Assembly: GCA_963847735.1 (NCBI GenBank)
Contig: CAWKAV010000016.1
Span: 496,001-560,000, forward strand
DNA: 64,000 bases
Direction: 5' to 3'
DNA from: CAWKAV01 sp963847735
GTDB taxonomy: Bacteria > Desulfobacterota > Desulfuromonadia > Desulfuromonadales > BM103
Shown: positions 1-8,901 of the stretch, one piece after another
How positions within the stretch are numbered: the stretch's first letter is position 1
How the letters are laid out: the number at the start of each line of letters is the position of its first letter
Program-made: the position numbers and the translations under genes
The notes under the pieces: generated by a model
Database searches by the model: none
Told to the model about the DNA's origin: nothing
What the model saw: the letters and a program-made list of their open reading frames with translations, nothing else

Positions 1-2
1 AG

Positions 3-1676
3 CAGATTCTTCGAGATCAGTTCCCGGCTCTCGATAAGAAAGATATCAAAAAACTTCCCGAGCAGCTAACCAATCCGCTGAAGTACCGGTTTCGCTCGAT
101 CCTCTCGGTGGCTGAGAATAACAAGGGCGAGGTGGTGGGGTTTGCCCTGCTGCTGCATGCACCGGATCTGAAATTCTGTTATCTCGAATATATCTCGGCG
201 GCGGATAAGATGACCGGGCGCGGAATCGGTGGAGCACTTTACGAGCGGTTGCGAGGCGAGGCGCGGGCCCTTGGTGGTCTCGGCATTTTTATGGAGTGTC
301 TGCCGGATGATCCGGCTCTTTGTCGCGACGCCGACATCCTCGCCCAGAACAAGGCGCGACTGAAATTCTATGAGCAGTATGGTGCCCGACCGATTGCCAA
401 TACCGCTTACGAGACCCCGGTGACCGAAGGGGATGACAATCCCCCGTATCTGATCTTCGACGATCTCGGTGAGGATGTCGAGCTGCCGGCGGCACGCATC
501 AGCAAAATCGTTCGCGCGATCCTTGAACGCAAGTATGCGCATCTTTGCCCGAAGGCCTACATCGATTTGGTGGTCGATTCCTTCCACGACCCGATCGAGT
601 TGCGCGAGTTTCGCTACCGCAAAAAGAATCTTCCCAAGTCGTCCAGCAAAGGGCCGCATCCACCTGAGCGGCAGATCGCCCTTGTGGTCAACGATCAGCA
701 CGATATCCATCACATCCGCGAGCGAGGTTATGTCGAATCGCCGGTGCGCATCCGTTCGATCCTGCGTGAGATCGAACCTACCGGTTTGTTTCATCGGGTG
801 CCGGTACGGCGCTTCGCCGAGCGCAAGCTCAAGCGGGCTCACGCTGCTGATTTTGTCGATTACCTCAAGACCATGTGCGCCGGACTGCCTGAGAACAAGG
901 CTCTCTACCCCTATGTATTCCCGATCCGCAACGCTGCGCGGCCGCCCAAGGAGATGGCCGTCAAGGCCGGTTACTACTGCATCGATACCTTCACGCCACT
1001 GACCAGCAACGTCTACCTGGCAGCCAAACGGGCCGTCGACTGTGCCATGACCGCAGCGCGCTGGATTCTCGAGGGGCAACGGCTGGCCTATGCTCTGGTC
1101 CGCCCGCCGGGCCACCACGCCGAGCACCGCGCCTTCGGCGGTTTCTGCTATTTCAATAATGCCGCACTGGCCGCTGAAGAGTTGTGCGAATACGGCAAGG
1201 TGGCGATCCTTGATATCGACTACCACCACGGCAACGGTACCCAGGATATCTTCTACAGGCGACGTGATGTGCTGACGGTCTCAATCCACGGTCATCCGCG
1301 TTTCGCCTATCCCTATTTCAACGGCTTTGAGGACGAGACAGGTGCCGAGCACGGCCTGGGTTACAATCTCAACATTCCACTGCCGGAGCACCTCGACGGC
1401 ACCGGCTACCGGGTCGCACTCGGCAAGGCGATCAAGCGCATTCAGCGCTACAAACCGACATTTCTGATCATCGCCCTCGGCCTCGATACTGCCAACGGCG
1501 ACCCGACCGGGACCTGGAGCCTCAAAGGCCCCGATTTCGTCGAAAACGGCCGCATGCTGGCCGAACTGGGTTTGCCGACTGTGGTGATTCAGGAAGGTGG
1601 GTACGACAGCCGGGTGCTGGGCAGCAACGCCCGACAGTTTTTCAAGGGGCTCTGGGAGGGGACCTTTGGCAGCTGA
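3..1676 (+). CDS. GNAT acetyltransferase - class II histone deacetylase fusion (5' partial)
   Basis: The reading frame is open to the left edge, so the N-terminus lies outside the window; a GTG at 108 is internal. The first ~165 residues form a GNAT acetyltransferase domain, with the acetyl-CoA-binding motif RGIGGALYERL and a C-terminal FYEQYGAR strand/helix. After a linker comes a complete HDAC/AcuC/acetylpolyamine-amidohydrolase domain: RPPGHHAEH active-site histidines, zinc ligands in DIDYHHGNGT and GLDTANGDP, and the terminal QEGGYD glycine-tyrosine motif. All catalytic residues of the deacetylase are present. Known family chemistry is zinc-dependent removal of acetyl groups from lysine or polyamines; combining it with a transferase in one chain is seen here directly. 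The substrate is unknown. It reads rightwards and converges on the dehydrogenase gene. Confidence 0.9.
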   Translation, partial: QILRDQFPALDKKDIKKLPEQLTNPLKYRFRSILSVAENNKGEVVGFALLLHAPDLKFCYLEYISAADKMTGRGIGGALYERLRGEARALGGLGIFMECLPDDPALCRDADILAQNKARLKFYEQYGARPIANTAYETPVTEGDDNPPYLIFDDLGEDVELPAARISKIVRAILERKYAHLCPKAYIDLVVDSFHDPIELREFRYRKKNLPKSSSKGPHPPERQIALVVNDQHDIHHIRERGYVESPVRIRSILREIEPTGLFHRVPVRRFAERKLKRAHAADFVDYLKTMCAGLPENKALYPYVFPIRNAARPPKEMAVKAGYYCIDTFTPLTSNVYLAAKRAVDCAMTAARWILEGQRLAYALVRPPGHHAEHRAFGGFCYFNNAALAAEELCEYGKVAILDIDYHHGNGTQDIFYRRRDVLTVSIHGHPRFAYPYFNGFEDETGAEHGLGYNLNIPLPEHLDGTGYRVALGKAIKRIQRYKPTFLIIALGLDTANGDPTGTWSLKGPDFVENGRMLAELGLPTVVIQEGGYDSRVLGSNARQFFKGLWEGTFGS

Positions 1677-1860
1677 AGCGCATGGCAAACGACAACAGCT
1701 TAATTGCTGGCAATAGAATATCAAATACGAAAAAAAAGACGGAACCAATCTGCCCTATAAGGTCAGACAGGTAAGGATTCCCTACTTACATATTGTTTCA
1801 CATTTTTTCGGCGTATTCAGATTGGCAGAAGTGCAAAATTCTTGCTGCCTGCAATATAAG

Positions 1861-1893
1861 AATGGCCCATCCTGAGCGGACGGGCCATTTTGT
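1861..1893 (+). terminator. Rho-independent terminator (possibly bidirectional)
   Basis: A perfect 8-bp stem, AATGGCCC at 1861-1868 and GGGCCATT at 1882-1889, closes a 13-nt loop and runs into TTTT on the plus strand. It lies between two convergent genes, 185 nt after the deacetylase stop and 38 nt after the dehydrogenase stop on the other strand. Confidence 0.75.
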
Positions 1894-1926
1894 CTCTGAT
1901 AAGTGGTGATTTATTAGGCGGGAGCT

Positions 1927-2856
1927 TTAATAGCCACAATTAACATCAACAAGGTTAATTAATGGCTCGTCGTTGAGAACCCGTTGATAATTTTCAATTA
2001 TCTGCCCCGAAGCTGAGTAGGGATTGGTGACGCTCGCAACATGCGGAGTGATCATAATCTTATCGTGGAACCAGAAGGGATGTTGTTTTGGCAGTGGCTC
2101 TTCTCTGAAGACATCAAGCAGTGCCCCCGAAAGCTGCCCGGAATCAAGTGCAGACAACAGATCGATATCAACTAAATGAGCACCTCTGGCCACATTGATC
2201 AGATAGGCATTTGGCGGTAACTGACTGAATGTCTTCGTATTGAGAATATTTTCTGTTTCAGGAGTTAATGGAAGCAGGCAGACCAGAATGTAGGCTTTTT
2301 TGAGAAATTCACCCAATTCATCATGTCCTGAATAGACCAAAACATGATCGAGCTCTTTCGGACAACGACTCCAACCATAAACGCTGAAGCCGAAGTCTGA
2401 TAATTTATGGGCAACATACTGGCCCAATTCACCAAAGCCCATAATTCCAATACCCAACTCGGAAATATGCGGAACCTTCTGCGTTGTCCATTCGACAAGA
2501 CTCTGCTGTTTACGGTAATCTCGAAACCGGCGAAAATGCTCTAGCACCCCGAGCAAGACATATTCTGCCATCGACTGCTTCAGATCGGCATCGACCAACC
2601 GAACCAACGGGATATCCAAAGGTCGCGTTACATCGTTCAGTAAGTGGTTCACCCCAGCCCCAAGGGAAGAGATACATTTCAGATTTAGAAACTGTTGAAG
2701 GACCCCAGCAGGTTGATTCCAACACAAAACGAACTCAACTTTATCGGGATCATCAATTTCTGGCCAGATCTCAACTTTCAGCATTGGATCATAAGAATGC
2801 AGCGCTGCAACCCAGTCGCTGGCATCATTATTGGGGTAAATGATAGCTATGGACAT
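1927..2856 (-). CDS. D-2-hydroxyacid dehydrogenase (GhrA-like glyoxylate/hydroxypyruvate reductase)
   Basis: 309 residues. The NAD(P)-binding Rossmann domain is seen at GIMGFGELGQYVAHKL, and the family signature follows: LLPLTPET, NVARGAHLVD with the substrate-binding arginine, DVFREEPLP with the catalytic glutamate, and ITPHVAS with the catalytic histidine. The family reduces 2-keto acids such as glyoxylate, hydroxypyruvate or phenylpyruvate with NAD(P)H in the cytosol. The short N-terminal half and overall length fit the GhrA subgroup better than SerA. I start at ATG 2856 because AAAGGAG sits 9 nt upstream; longer in-frame starts place that ribosome site against or inside the coding region. 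It appears monocistronic, so the physiological substrate cannot be read from context. Confidence 0.88.
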   Translation of the reverse strand: MSIAIIYPNNDASDWVAALHSYDPMLKVEIWPEIDDPDKVEFVLCWNQPAGVLQQFLNLKCISSLGAGVNHLLNDVTRPLDIPLVRLVDADLKQSMAEYVLLGVLEHFRRFRDYRKQQSLVEWTTQKVPHISELGIGIMGFGELGQYVAHKLSDFGFSVYGWSRCPKELDHVLVYSGHDELGEFLKKAYILVCLLPLTPETENILNTKTFSQLPPNAYLINVARGAHLVDIDLLSALDSGQLSGALLDVFREEPLPKQHPFWFHDKIMITPHVASVTNPYSASGQIIENYQRVLNDEPLINLVDVNCGY

Positions 2857-2964
2857 ACTATTCATCTCCTTTGCGGGTAATAATAACCCAGTAAAGAACA
2901 TAAAAATCAAGTATTCAATAGCAACACGAAGACGATCAAATAAACGCTGACCTATAAGAAAATA

Positions 2965-2994
2965 GCCACCCAGAGCTGATTCAGGTGGCCATTT
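2965..2994. terminator. Hairpin terminator
   Basis: GCCACC (2965-2970) pairs with GGTGGC (2984-2989), followed by CATTTTC on the plus strand and TATTTTC on the minus strand. It lies about 75 nt after the stop of the decayed minus-strand gene, for which it is probably the terminator. The flanks resemble those of the hairpin at 1861. Confidence 0.6.
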
Positions 2995-3064
2995 TCACTG
3001 GAATAATGAACGTCTTCAATTGCTCTATCAATAACACGCCAGTTTTCGTCTCGGCAGTGGTGAC

Positions 3065-3378
3065 TTATAAAATACACAGGCGGTCATTCTGATCCTCGTC
3101 TATTATCTGCTGTGCAAGTCCTCTGATGACATTGTCATCATCGGCAGCCAAATCCTGTAACACATGACCATGGTAATGTTGGCCCCCCGCAAGTTTTTCT
3201 CTAACCCCAGCACCAGACCTCGCGACAGTTTCTTTGGGAGGAGCTGTTCCAGAGCCTCAATTGCATTAGCGCTGCGGCGAGCATCCTGCCCCTCTAGCGC
3301 CAAACGCACTGTATTTATATTCTTACCTTGTTTCGGGCGCTGGGTACTCAAATTTGCTGAAATACGAAATTCTAACAA
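3065..3378 (-). pseudogene. C-terminal remnant of a HEAT-repeat protein, frameshifted
   Basis: Reading leftwards, one frame gives LEGQDARRSANAIEALEQLL, the pattern of HEAT-repeat segments at the end of large membrane/MFS-nucleotide-transporter-like proteins. Near 3185, at a run of six G on the minus strand, the frame changes, and the continuation reads HVLQDLAADDDNVIRGLAQQ and ends in DEDQNDRLCIL at a stop at 3065. The two halves join sensibly across the shift, so this is a broken C-terminal piece. No N-terminal part is seen in the 77 nt before the next gene. The original function cannot be stated beyond HEAT repeats. Confidence 0.6.
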
Positions 3379-3454
3379 CCCTGATAGAAGAAATTGGTTT
3401 GAGGTTGATGCGCCCCTTAGGAATATCTTTTTTCGTGCAAAGGTTCAGCAAGAG

Positions 3455-4111
3455 TTATTGTCGCATCAAATAGATATCGTCGTACCATGCCCTTGCTTTA
3501 TTCCCCGTATTATCTGTGTCTGTCATGATGGCAATGATGGCTTTTCGAGGAGGGTTTCTGCCAAACGCTCGACGGTAGTCCTCAACAATATTGCGTTTAT
3601 ATTCTACCCACTCCCCAACCTTATCCTTGCCGCTCTCGACTGCAATCATCATTGCATTGTCCACATAGACGTTTGGATGGATTTCCTCTCTGGGCATCTG
3701 GTTTGCCCAGATGTAATTGAGACTCGTTGTTTTCGGAAAAAACCAGTGTGGAAACATCACATAAACACGTGCGGCAAAGTCATCCGTAGACTTCTGTCTA
3801 AAGTCGCCCCTCTCAACAGTGCCCTCGATTTTCCAACGCCAGGTCAGTATTGGGTACTCGATAATGTCGAACTCACGTTCAAATATGAGGCCTGAAGCAG
3901 ATCCGTCGCTGGTTGCTTGTAACACATTACCATCATCCTCTTTTACAATTTCGTAGGCCGTCTCATTATGAAAGGACTTGGTTGTCCATGTTTCGCTTCG
4001 GCCCTCTTCAAAGTTGTCAATGAGAACCTTTTCTTGGGCATTGACAGAATTTCCATTCGACAATATGGCTAAAAAAATAATTACATATGCCAGCCCCTTT
4101 AGAGCTTTCAT
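3455..4111 (-). CDS. DUF3047 secreted protein
   Basis: 218 residues with an N-terminal signal peptide (MKAL, hydrophobic core YVIIFLAIL, cleavage likely after VNAQ). The rest matches the DUF3047 family: YPILTWRWKIEG, DDFAARVYVMFP, IWANQMP, NAMMIAVESG and the strongly conserved IMTDTDNTGNKA. The fold is expected to be a beta-sandwich of the carbohydrate-binding type and the protein is periplasmic or surface located; no enzymatic activity is known for the family. It is the last of three same-strand envelope genes (after 4906-5346 and 4188-4856), spaced 50-80 nt, so they may form one transcription unit. Confidence 0.82.
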   Translation of the reverse strand: MKALKGLAYVIIFLAILSNGNSVNAQEKVLIDNFEEGRSETWTTKSFHNETAYEIVKEDDGNVLQATSDGSASGLIFEREFDIIEYPILTWRWKIEGTVERGDFRQKSTDDFAARVYVMFPHWFFPKTTSLNYIWANQMPREEIHPNVYVDNAMMIAVESGKDKVGEWVEYKRNIVEDYRRAFGRNPPRKAIIAIMTDTDNTGNKARAWYDDIYLMRQ

Positions 4112-4187
4112 AGAAGAGCCTTTATTCTATTGCTAAGAGCAACGAAAAGTGATGCCGCGTTTTCAAAGGCTTGAGGCAGAGTCACAA

Positions 4188-4856
4188 CTAAATAGATCCT
4201 TTCAGGATGATTGCTATTGGAACGGGTGAAATGGCGACAGCAATAAGCAACAGATACCGTGGGTAAGCGATGATCCCACTCATACCTACGATAAGGCCAA
4301 TCCCGCCGCCACCCCCGATTACAGCATTGCAGGGTAAGTTTAGCAAGATGGCGATTGCTGAATAACGGTGCTTCAACAGGTGTGGAACAATTTTGGCTGG
4401 AGCTTTTTTATGTAGGATAGTCACCCTATCGACAGGAGACAAAGGCGCCATTTCCAAAATTAAGTCACGTGCTTTTTTCAAGTGTAGCCAATCAAGGAAT
4501 TTAGCGAATTTTTGGAGTGGGATTTTCCGCCCAATTAAAAAACTGATAGATAGGGCAATTAAAGTACAGAGGTAAACGAGAATTACGCCTTTATTGCCCA
4601 GAAAAAGCATGAGAGTAAGACCAATTTCGATGCCGGGCATAAATGGCAAAGTCATCAAGAGAATATAAAGCCCAAAACTCCCCAAAATGACAAGATGTAG
4701 AAATGGCTCATGTCGTGGATAAAGCTGAAAATTTATCTGGTGAGCCAGCCATCCTCCACCAGAGTTCAGCAAGACAACAACGACAATGAAAAGTAGAAGC
4801 TTAATGCAACGAGCCGATCTGGAAGGCCCAGCTATATCGTGAACATCATCGGGCAT
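4188..4856 (-). CDS. VTT-domain (TVP38/DedA-like) inner-membrane protein
   Basis: 222 residues with about five hydrophobic segments: LLLFIVVVVLL near 20-35, LVILGSFGLYILLMTLPF near 60-75, a segment near 80-110 (LTLMLFLG, VYLCTLIALSISFLIGR), and two C-terminal helices. The middle carries the VTT/SNARE-associated pattern: a proline-rich re-entrant LPFMPGIEIGL, the GR after the third helix, and NLPCNAVIGGGGGIGL before the last helix. The family is linked to lipid flipping and membrane homeostasis. The GGGGG run is more glycine-rich than usual. The transported lipid, if any, cannot be inferred. Confidence 0.65.
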   Translation of the reverse strand: MPDDVHDIAGPSRSARCIKLLLFIVVVVLLNSGGGWLAHQINFQLYPRHEPFLHLVILGSFGLYILLMTLPFMPGIEIGLTLMLFLGNKGVILVYLCTLIALSISFLIGRKIPLQKFAKFLDWLHLKKARDLILEMAPLSPVDRVTILHKKAPAKIVPHLLKHRYSAIAILLNLPCNAVIGGGGGIGLIVGMSGIIAYPRYLLLIAVAISPVPIAIILKGSI

Positions 4857-4905
4857 GTTAGCCTTTTACAAGCTTTAAAGGTTTCGCCTCTGGTGGGATT
4901 GTTGG

Positions 4906-5346
4906 TTATTGCTTGAACTCGGCCTTGAACCAGTAGTCTTTCCGAATGTCCCAGTACCACCTTTCCTTGGTCCAAACAAAGGTTCCCTCAAGGGAGTCAC
5001 CATCAATCTTTCCCTCCCAAAACATTTGACCATGAGATGGACTCGCTGTTACTGCTTTGAAATAGATAATTCCGTCGGCTTCAGTGGTCGCATATCTGCC
5101 CTCGGTAAATCCATACTTATCGCACGACGTAGATCTAAACATACCCCCCTTAAAGATAAATACATCGTCATGGTCTGCTGGCTTTCCTTTGCTGCCATTT
5201 TCACCGAAGTAGGTCTTTTCATCAAGGGTATGAGAAGAAACAACAACTTCTCCTAACACTTGTTCCTGTGCCAGGGGGGTGTTTACAAAGACAAATAAAA
5301 ACAATAAAACGAGCAACGAACTGCAACATATTGACTGAGCACTCAT
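4906..5346 (-). CDS. Small secreted protein of unknown function
   Basis: 146 residues starting at ATG 5346 behind AGGAGT. A signal peptide is clear: MSAQS, then LLVLLFLFVFV, with a likely cut after TPLAQ. The mature part is beta-rich and aromatic (GGMFRSTSCDKYGFTEGRY, MFWEGKIDGDSLEGTFVWTK, WYWDIRKDYWFKAEFKQ). The alternation of GxIxGDxLxGT and WxK strands resembles small lipocalin-like or YceI-type barrels, but this is only a pattern impression. I do not recognise a family. It heads the group of three envelope genes. Confidence 0.6.
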   Translation of the reverse strand: MSAQSICCSSLLVLLFLFVFVNTPLAQEQVLGEVVVSSHTLDEKTYFGENGSKGKPADHDDVFIFKGGMFRSTSCDKYGFTEGRYATTEADGIIYFKAVTASPSHGQMFWEGKIDGDSLEGTFVWTKERWYWDIRKDYWFKAEFKQ

Positions 5347-5734
5347 GACTTACTCCTGGGTGAAAAAGTAAAGAGCCACCAGGCTCAGAATGAGCAGTCC
5401 CTTTACCTCTCCATCTAGTTATAACTATACCATTTGTAGGCAAAGCGTGAATTGCACGAATGGATATTCTAAAACGGGGGCAAAGTTGAAGGTATTGTGG
5501 CAGATGATCAATGTCGACATGTGGGTGAAAGAAGTGAGGTCGGACCAGCACTACTGGCATCAAGCATTGAAAATACACCTCGAAAAACTGCCTTTTTTGG
5601 CTTTACAAGCCACTTTTATCTGACCCGTTCAATCCCCTCCTGCCCCCGGTCCGTGAACGGCCCACAGAAACCTTGCCGATTGCAGGGTATAATATCCTGT
5701 CAAACAAATTACACTCAATCAGAGAGGCCATGGC
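5347..5734. other. Divergent intergenic region, no gene seen
   Basis: These 388 nt separate the leftward secreted-protein gene from the rightward aldehyde dehydrogenase. No reading frame here has a ribosome site or family resemblance, and no tRNA or strong hairpin was seen. It presumably holds both promoters. Confidence 0.5.
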
Positions 5735-7360
5735 ATGACGATTCAGAGCCGTATCAACAATATCTTCTGTGAATGGGATGATATCCCAGAGCAGTTCAGG
5801 ATGACGACATCTGTAGAACAACGTGAGTATCTCATCAGCGGAGAGCTACGTTGTCTGGGAGGGGATAATCAGGAGGTTTTTTCACAGATCTACATAAAAT
5901 CTGTCGACGCCTTGAAGCGGCATCGGATCGGCAGCTTCCCCCTGATGACCGAAGCGGAGGCGTTGGCTGTTCTGGATGCGGCAGTGGCGGCCTACGACAA
6001 CGGGCGGGGAGCCTGGCCGACCATGGCCGTGAGTGAGCGGATCCGGCATGTGCAGTCCTTCGCAGCCCGCATGAAGGAGCGCCGCAGTGAAGTGGTGCGT
6101 CTGCTTATGTGGGAGATCGGCAAGACTCTGAAAGATGCTGAGAAGGAATTTGACCGCACCACCGCCTATATTGCCGATACCGTGGATGCGCTGAAGGACC
6201 TCGACCGGGTCTCCTCACGGTTCACTATCGTTGACGGGATCATCGGCCAGATCCGCCGCGCTCCGCTCGGCGTGACCTTGTGCATGGGCCCTTACAACTA
6301 CCCGCTAAACGAATGTCTGACCACCCTCATCCCGGCCCTGATCATGGGCAATACCACGGTGCTGAAACCGCCACGTCATGGTGTTCTGCTCTTTTCGCCA
6401 CTGCTGGAAGCCTTCCGCGACGCCTTCCCGCCGGGGGTGGTCAATACGCTCTATGGCTCGGGGCGGACTGTGATCCCGCCCCTGATGCGCTCCGGCAGGG
6501 TTGACGCGCTGGCCTTTATCGGCAGCAGCAAGGCAGCCAACTCGCTGCAAAAGGAGCACCCGAAACCCCACCGACTGCGTCTGGTGCTTGGCCTTGAAGC
6601 GAAGAACCCGGCTATTATCCTGCCGGATGCCGATCTGGACCTGGCCGTGGAAGAATGTATCACCGGCTCTCTGTCGTTCAACGGCCAGCGCTGCACCGCC
6701 CTGAAAATCCTGTTTGTCCACGAAAGTATTGCGGCAGAATTTATCGCCCGGTTCAACCGGGCCCTCGCCAACCTGGCAATCGGCCTGCCATGGCAGCAGG
6801 GGGTCATGGTGACACCTCTTCCCGAGCAGGAAAAGCCGGACTATCTGACGGAGCTGGTCGAGGATGCACGGGAATTTGGAGCCGAGGTCATGAACGAAGC
6901 AGGAGGGACGGTCAATAACTCGTTTTTTTATCCGGCCCTGCTTTATCCCGTCAACCAGCAGATGCGTATCTATCATGAGGAACAGTTCGGCCCGGTGATC
7001 CCCATCGTTCCCTTTACAGAAATCGAGACTCCGATCCGTTACATCGAAGAGTCGACCTATGGGCAGCAGGTCAGTATCTTCGGCCGCGATCCTCAGGTGA
7101 TGGCCAAATTGATAGACCCACTGGTCAACCAGGTTTCGCGGGTCAACCTCAACAGCCAGTGTCAACGCGGTCCGGACGTATTCCCGTTTACCGGACGCAA
7201 GGATTCGGCGGTCGGAACCCTGTCGGTCACCGATGCGCTGAGGGCATTCTCGATCAGGGCCATCGTCGCCGCCAAGGAGTTTGAACTCAACAAGCAGATC
7301 ATCAGTGACATCACCCGGCAGCGCCGCTCGAACTTTCTGTCAACGGATTTCATCCTCTGA
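5735..7360 (+). CDS. gapN: NADP-dependent non-phosphorylating glyceraldehyde-3-phosphate dehydrogenase (GapN-like)
   Basis: 541 residues of the aldehyde dehydrogenase superfamily, long like the ALDH11/plant-type GapN group. Seen: the MGPYNYPLNE segment of the cofactor pocket, the general-base glutamate in LGLEAKNP (about Glu288), the catalytic cysteine in FNGQRCTALK (about Cys320), and the EEQFGPVIP motif. The GapN subgroup oxidises glyceraldehyde 3-phosphate to 3-phosphoglycerate with NADPH production, bypassing ATP formation. The QCQRGPDVFPFTGRKDSAVGT tail region, with an arginine-rich active site, fits a phosphorylated substrate. Residues 1-60 are an extra N-terminal part. It stands alone with its own start (AGAGAGG before ATG 5735). 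Another aldehyde substrate is possible. Confidence 0.8.
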   Translation: MTIQSRINNIFCEWDDIPEQFRMTTSVEQREYLISGELRCLGGDNQEVFSQIYIKSVDALKRHRIGSFPLMTEAEALAVLDAAVAAYDNGRGAWPTMAVSERIRHVQSFAARMKERRSEVVRLLMWEIGKTLKDAEKEFDRTTAYIADTVDALKDLDRVSSRFTIVDGIIGQIRRAPLGVTLCMGPYNYPLNECLTTLIPALIMGNTTVLKPPRHGVLLFSPLLEAFRDAFPPGVVNTLYGSGRTVIPPLMRSGRVDALAFIGSSKAANSLQKEHPKPHRLRLVLGLEAKNPAIILPDADLDLAVEECITGSLSFNGQRCTALKILFVHESIAAEFIARFNRALANLAIGLPWQQGVMVTPLPEQEKPDYLTELVEDAREFGAEVMNEAGGTVNNSFFYPALLYPVNQQMRIYHEEQFGPVIPIVPFTEIETPIRYIEESTYGQQVSIFGRDPQVMAKLIDPLVNQVSRVNLNSQCQRGPDVFPFTGRKDSAVGTLSVTDALRAFSIRAIVAAKEFELNKQIISDITRQRRSNFLSTDFIL

Positions 7361-7424
7361 CTTTTTCAACGGCCATGAATAACCGCCCCGCAAGGCTCTG
7401 GGCACTTTCTGTAAAGGAGACACA

Positions 7425-8834
7425 ATGAAAATTACTTTCCACGGCGCCGCCCGGACAGTCACCGGTTCCCAGCATCTCATTGAGGTGAACGGCAAAAAAA
7501 TCATGCTCGACTGCGGCCTGTTCCAGGGCAAGCGCAAGGAGTCGTTCGAACGCAACCGCGGTGAATTTATTCCGAGCCGTGATATCGACTGCCTGGTCCT
7601 CTCCCACGCTCACATCGATCACTCGGGCCGCATCCCCTGTCTGGTCAGAAATGGCTTCTCCGGAGACATTTTCTGCACGTCGGCGACCCGCGATCTGTGC
7701 GCTGTGATGCTCATGGACAGCGCCTTTATCCAGGAAAAGGACGTCGAGTACGTCAATCGCCGGCGCAAAAAAAAGGGCCAGCGCCCCTTTGAGCCGCTCT
7801 ATGCCAAAGCCGACGTGGCTATCGGCATGCAGCAGTTTGTGGGCTTAAGCTACAATCGCCGCCGTCAACTCTTTCCCGGTGTAGATCTCACCCTGGTCGA
7901 TGCCGGACACATGTTGGGCAGCGCCCACGTCATCCTCGATATCGACGATCAGGAAACCGGCCTGAAACAGCGACTGGTGTTCAGCGGCGATATCGGCAGG
8001 GTTGATATCCCCATCATCCGCGATCCAGTGCCGATCAGCGAGGGCGCCGATATCCTTATTATGGAGAGCACCTACGGCAACCGACTGCACCCGCCGTACC
8101 CCGAGTCGGAAAAGGAACTGCAGCGCATCGTTAATGAAACCGTCAAGCGCGGCGGCTCACTGCTGATCCCGGCCTTTGCCGTTGGCAGGACCCAGCAACT
8201 GGTCTACGCTCTCCACAAGCTGCACAACAACCGGGCCATTCCCGACCTGCCGATCTTTGTGGATAGCCCACTGGCGACCCGCACCACGGACATTTTCCGT
8301 CTTCACCCTGAAGTCTATGATGCCGAAATCAGAGAATTTTTACTGACTGACGACGACAACAATCCTTTCGGTTTCGGCCGGCTGCAGTATACCCAGTCCG
8401 TGGATCAGTCCAAGGCTCTCAACAGTTTGAAGGTTCCTGCGATCATCATCAGCTCCAGCGGCATGCTGGAAGGTGGCCGCATTCTCCACCACCTGCAAAA
8501 TCGCATCGGGGATCCCCGTAACACCATCCTCATCACCAGTTGGCAGGCGCCGAGCACACTCGGCCGCCATCTTGTAGAAGGGGACAAAACCGTCCGCATT
8601 TACGGTGAAGAATACCAGGTAAGGGCCAAGCTGGAGATACTAACCGGGTTCTCAGGTCACGCTGACCGGGATGGATTGCTGGATTTCGCGCGGGCCATGA
8701 AAATAAAACCCCGGCAGACCTTCATCGTCCATGGCGAAGAGGCTTCCTCAACGAGCCTGGCTGATGGTCTGCGCAATGAGCTGGGGTTTGAAAATGTGGT
8801 CATTCCGGAGAGCCTGCAGTCATTCCAGGTATGA
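7425..8834 (+). CDS. Metallo-beta-lactamase / beta-CASP RNA-processing hydrolase
   Basis: 469 residues. The N-terminal metallo-beta-lactamase fold is visible as the HAHIDHSGR metal site, DAGHMLGSAHV and FSGDIG. The inserted beta-CASP domain follows (FAVGRTQQLVYALHKL, DSPLATRTT), then the RNA-specificity motif SSSGMLEGGRILHHL and the closing GFSGHADRDGLL and FIVHGEE. All metal ligands appear present. The family includes CPSF73-like and YSH1-type nucleases acting on RNA. AAAGGAG lies 7 nt before the ATG. It follows the GapN gene by 64 nt and may be co-transcribed, though no functional link is evident. Confidence 0.88.
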   Translation: MKITFHGAARTVTGSQHLIEVNGKKIMLDCGLFQGKRKESFERNRGEFIPSRDIDCLVLSHAHIDHSGRIPCLVRNGFSGDIFCTSATRDLCAVMLMDSAFIQEKDVEYVNRRRKKKGQRPFEPLYAKADVAIGMQQFVGLSYNRRRQLFPGVDLTLVDAGHMLGSAHVILDIDDQETGLKQRLVFSGDIGRVDIPIIRDPVPISEGADILIMESTYGNRLHPPYPESEKELQRIVNETVKRGGSLLIPAFAVGRTQQLVYALHKLHNNRAIPDLPIFVDSPLATRTTDIFRLHPEVYDAEIREFLLTDDDNNPFGFGRLQYTQSVDQSKALNSLKVPAIIISSSGMLEGGRILHHLQNRIGDPRNTILITSWQAPSTLGRHLVEGDKTVRIYGEEYQVRAKLEILTGFSGHADRDGLLDFARAMKIKPRQTFIVHGEEASSTSLADGLRNELGFENVVIPESLQSFQV

Positions 8835-8901
8835 GCGATCACGACGCAAAAAATTTGAATAGTGGGATATCTACCCGGGAATAAGAGCAGAAGTTGACGC
8901 C

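Noticed and set aside
66..1229. Long leftward frame opposite the deacetylase gene
   Set aside because: It mirrors the third codon positions of a clearly conserved gene, has no family resemblance and no ribosome site.
5222..5821. Small frames on both strands before gapN
   Set aside because: No ribosome site or conserved pattern; they overlap the expected promoter region.
6305..7165. 286-codon leftward frame opposite gapN
   Set aside because: Shadow of the dehydrogenase gene.
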